From positions 47,374-111,373 of the forward strand of contig NZ_JBOCEG010000010.1 in the NCBI RefSeq assembly GCF_050586465.1: a stretch of DNA of 64,000 nt, read 5' to 3'. Made by a program: the position numbers and the translations under genes. This DNA is from CAJXYS01 sp913063035. Lineage in GTDB: Bacteria; Pseudomonadota; Alphaproteobacteria; Rhodobacterales; Rhodobacteraceae. The notes under the pieces are model-generated. The model had not been told where the DNA came from and did not search any database. It worked only from the letters and a program-made list of their open reading frames with translations. Shown here piece by piece: positions 63,146 through 64,000 of this stretch (within the stretch, counting starts at the first letter, position 1; the number at the start of each line of letters is the position of its first letter).

Positions 63146-63919
63146 ATGTCGCTCGCCGGAAAAACCGCCATCGTCACCGGATCGAACTCGGGAATCGGCT
63201 ACGGCGTGGCCGAGGAGCTTGCACGGGCCGGTGCGGATGTCGTTCTCAACAGCTTCACCGACCGCGACGAGGATCACGCCCTGGCCGAGAACCTGGCCGC
63301 GGCGCATGGCGTGACGGTGCGCTACATCGCCGCCGACATGTCCCGGCCCGAGGATTGCCGCGCGCTGGTGGACCGTGCCGGGGCCTGCGACATCCTGGTC
63401 AACAACGCGGGCATCCAGCACGTCGCGGCGGTCGAGAGCTTCCCGGCGGAGAAGTGGGACGCGATCATCGCGATCAACCTGTCCTCAGCCTTCCACACGA
63501 CCGCCGCCGCGCTGCCGCTGATGCGCGCGGCCGGCTGGGGACGGATCGTCAATATCGCCTCGGCCCACGGGCTGACCGCCAGCCCCTTCAAATCCGCCTA
63601 TGTCGCCGCCAAGCACGGCGTGGTCGGGCTGACCAAGACGGTGGCGCTGGAAACAGCGGAGGAGCCGATCACCGCCAACGCGATCTGCCCGGGCTACGTG
63701 CTGACGCCGCTGGTCGAGGCGCAGATTCCCGACCAGATGAAGACCCATGGCATGGATCGGGACACGGTGGTGCGCGAGGTGATGCTGGCCCGCCAGCCGT
63801 CCAAGGCCTTCGCCACCACCGGCCAGATCGGCGGCACGGCGGTGTTCCTCTGTTCCGAGGCGGCGGCGCAGATCACCGGTACGACGCTCTCGGTCGACGG
63901 GGGGTGGACGGCGCTCTGA
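63146..63919 (+). CDS. bdhA: 3-hydroxybutyrate dehydrogenase
   Basis: NAD-dependent oxidation of 3-hydroxybutyrate to acetoacetate, linked to polyhydroxybutyrate turnover. 257-residue SDR protein: TGSNSGIGYGVAEELARAG (cofactor), NNAGIQHVAAVESFP, NIASAHGLTASPFKSAYVAAKHGVVGLTK (catalytic Ser, Tyr, Lys), and the family-specific NAICPGYVLTPLVEAQIPDQ. The ATG follows AGAGGAAG. The last real gene before the terminal G run. Confidence 0.92.
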   Translation: MSLAGKTAIVTGSNSGIGYGVAEELARAGADVVLNSFTDRDEDHALAENLAAAHGVTVRYIAADMSRPEDCRALVDRAGACDILVNNAGIQHVAAVESFPAEKWDAIIAINLSSAFHTTAAALPLMRAAGWGRIVNIASAHGLTASPFKSAYVAAKHGVVGLTKTVALETAEEPITANAICPGYVLTPLVEAQIPDQMKTHGMDRDTVVREVMLARQPSKAFATTGQIGGTAVFLCSEAAAQITGTTLSVDGGWTAL

Positions 63920-63927
63920 GCGGCGGG

Positions 63928-64000
<73 letters not shown>

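Overview
The window is GC-rich DNA from an alphaproteobacterium, almost certainly a member of the Rhodobacteraceae (roseobacter/Rhodobacter group). The evidence is the interrupted ccm operon, an IscR with one cysteine, DUF6477 and DUF6456 proteins, an unlinked endolysin/holin pair of the gene transfer agent (GTA) type, and a B12-dependent NrdJ. The genus cannot be told from the sequence alone. Most of the window is ordinary, tightly packed chromosome. It ends in 72 consecutive G bases, which look like a sequencing or contig-end artefact.

Layout. 1-10 kb: murI, argC, the cytochrome c maturation genes ccmE-ccmF-ccmH with an endolysin-holin pair inserted between ccmE and ccmF, a PaaG-like isomerase, fabI-gpt, pdxH, a two-domain cold-shock protein, a DUF192 protein and tRNA-Pro(UGG). 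10.7-14.4 kb: class II ribonucleotide reductase nrdJ. 14.5-17.5 kb: a Rieske oxygenase with a 77-residue partner and an XRE regulator. 17.5-20.1 kb: ilvI-ilvH behind a transcription attenuator with its own 17-residue leader peptide. 20.1-26.9 kb: a two-component system divergent from a TakP-like TRAP transporter. 26.9-35.8 kb: a long minus-strand block (arginyl/leucyl-transferase, RDD, DUF2852, TetR, PPK2, hydrolase, metAA, P-loop protein, FadL-type porin, DMT exporter, ABM monooxygenase). 35.8-41.4 kb: guaA, a non-pyrrolysine MttB-family protein, DUF6477, a GafA-like GTA activator and a hydrolase. 41.5-49.6 kb: the iscR-suf Fe-S cluster operon and tRNA-Arg(CCG). 49.7-64 kb: DUF2141, a Cys/Met-metabolism PLP enzyme, phoR, a DAO-family oxidase, aroQ-luxR, rpsB-tsf, psuK-psuG, DUF502, a LysE exporter, an entericidin-like lipoprotein, a YejA-like binding protein, a candidate small RNA and bdhA.

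The most interesting connected theme is the GTA. The lysis module (endolysin plus holin) and a GafA-like activator lie about 36 kb apart, and the activator gene has two CtrA-like half-site pairs upstream. No GTA structural genes are in the window. Other items worth attention are the ilv leader/attenuator, a dyad covering the -10 element of the iscR promoter, a perfect palindrome between tetR and the DUF2852 gene, and an intergenic small-RNA candidate with its own promoter, hairpin and terminator upstream of bdhA.
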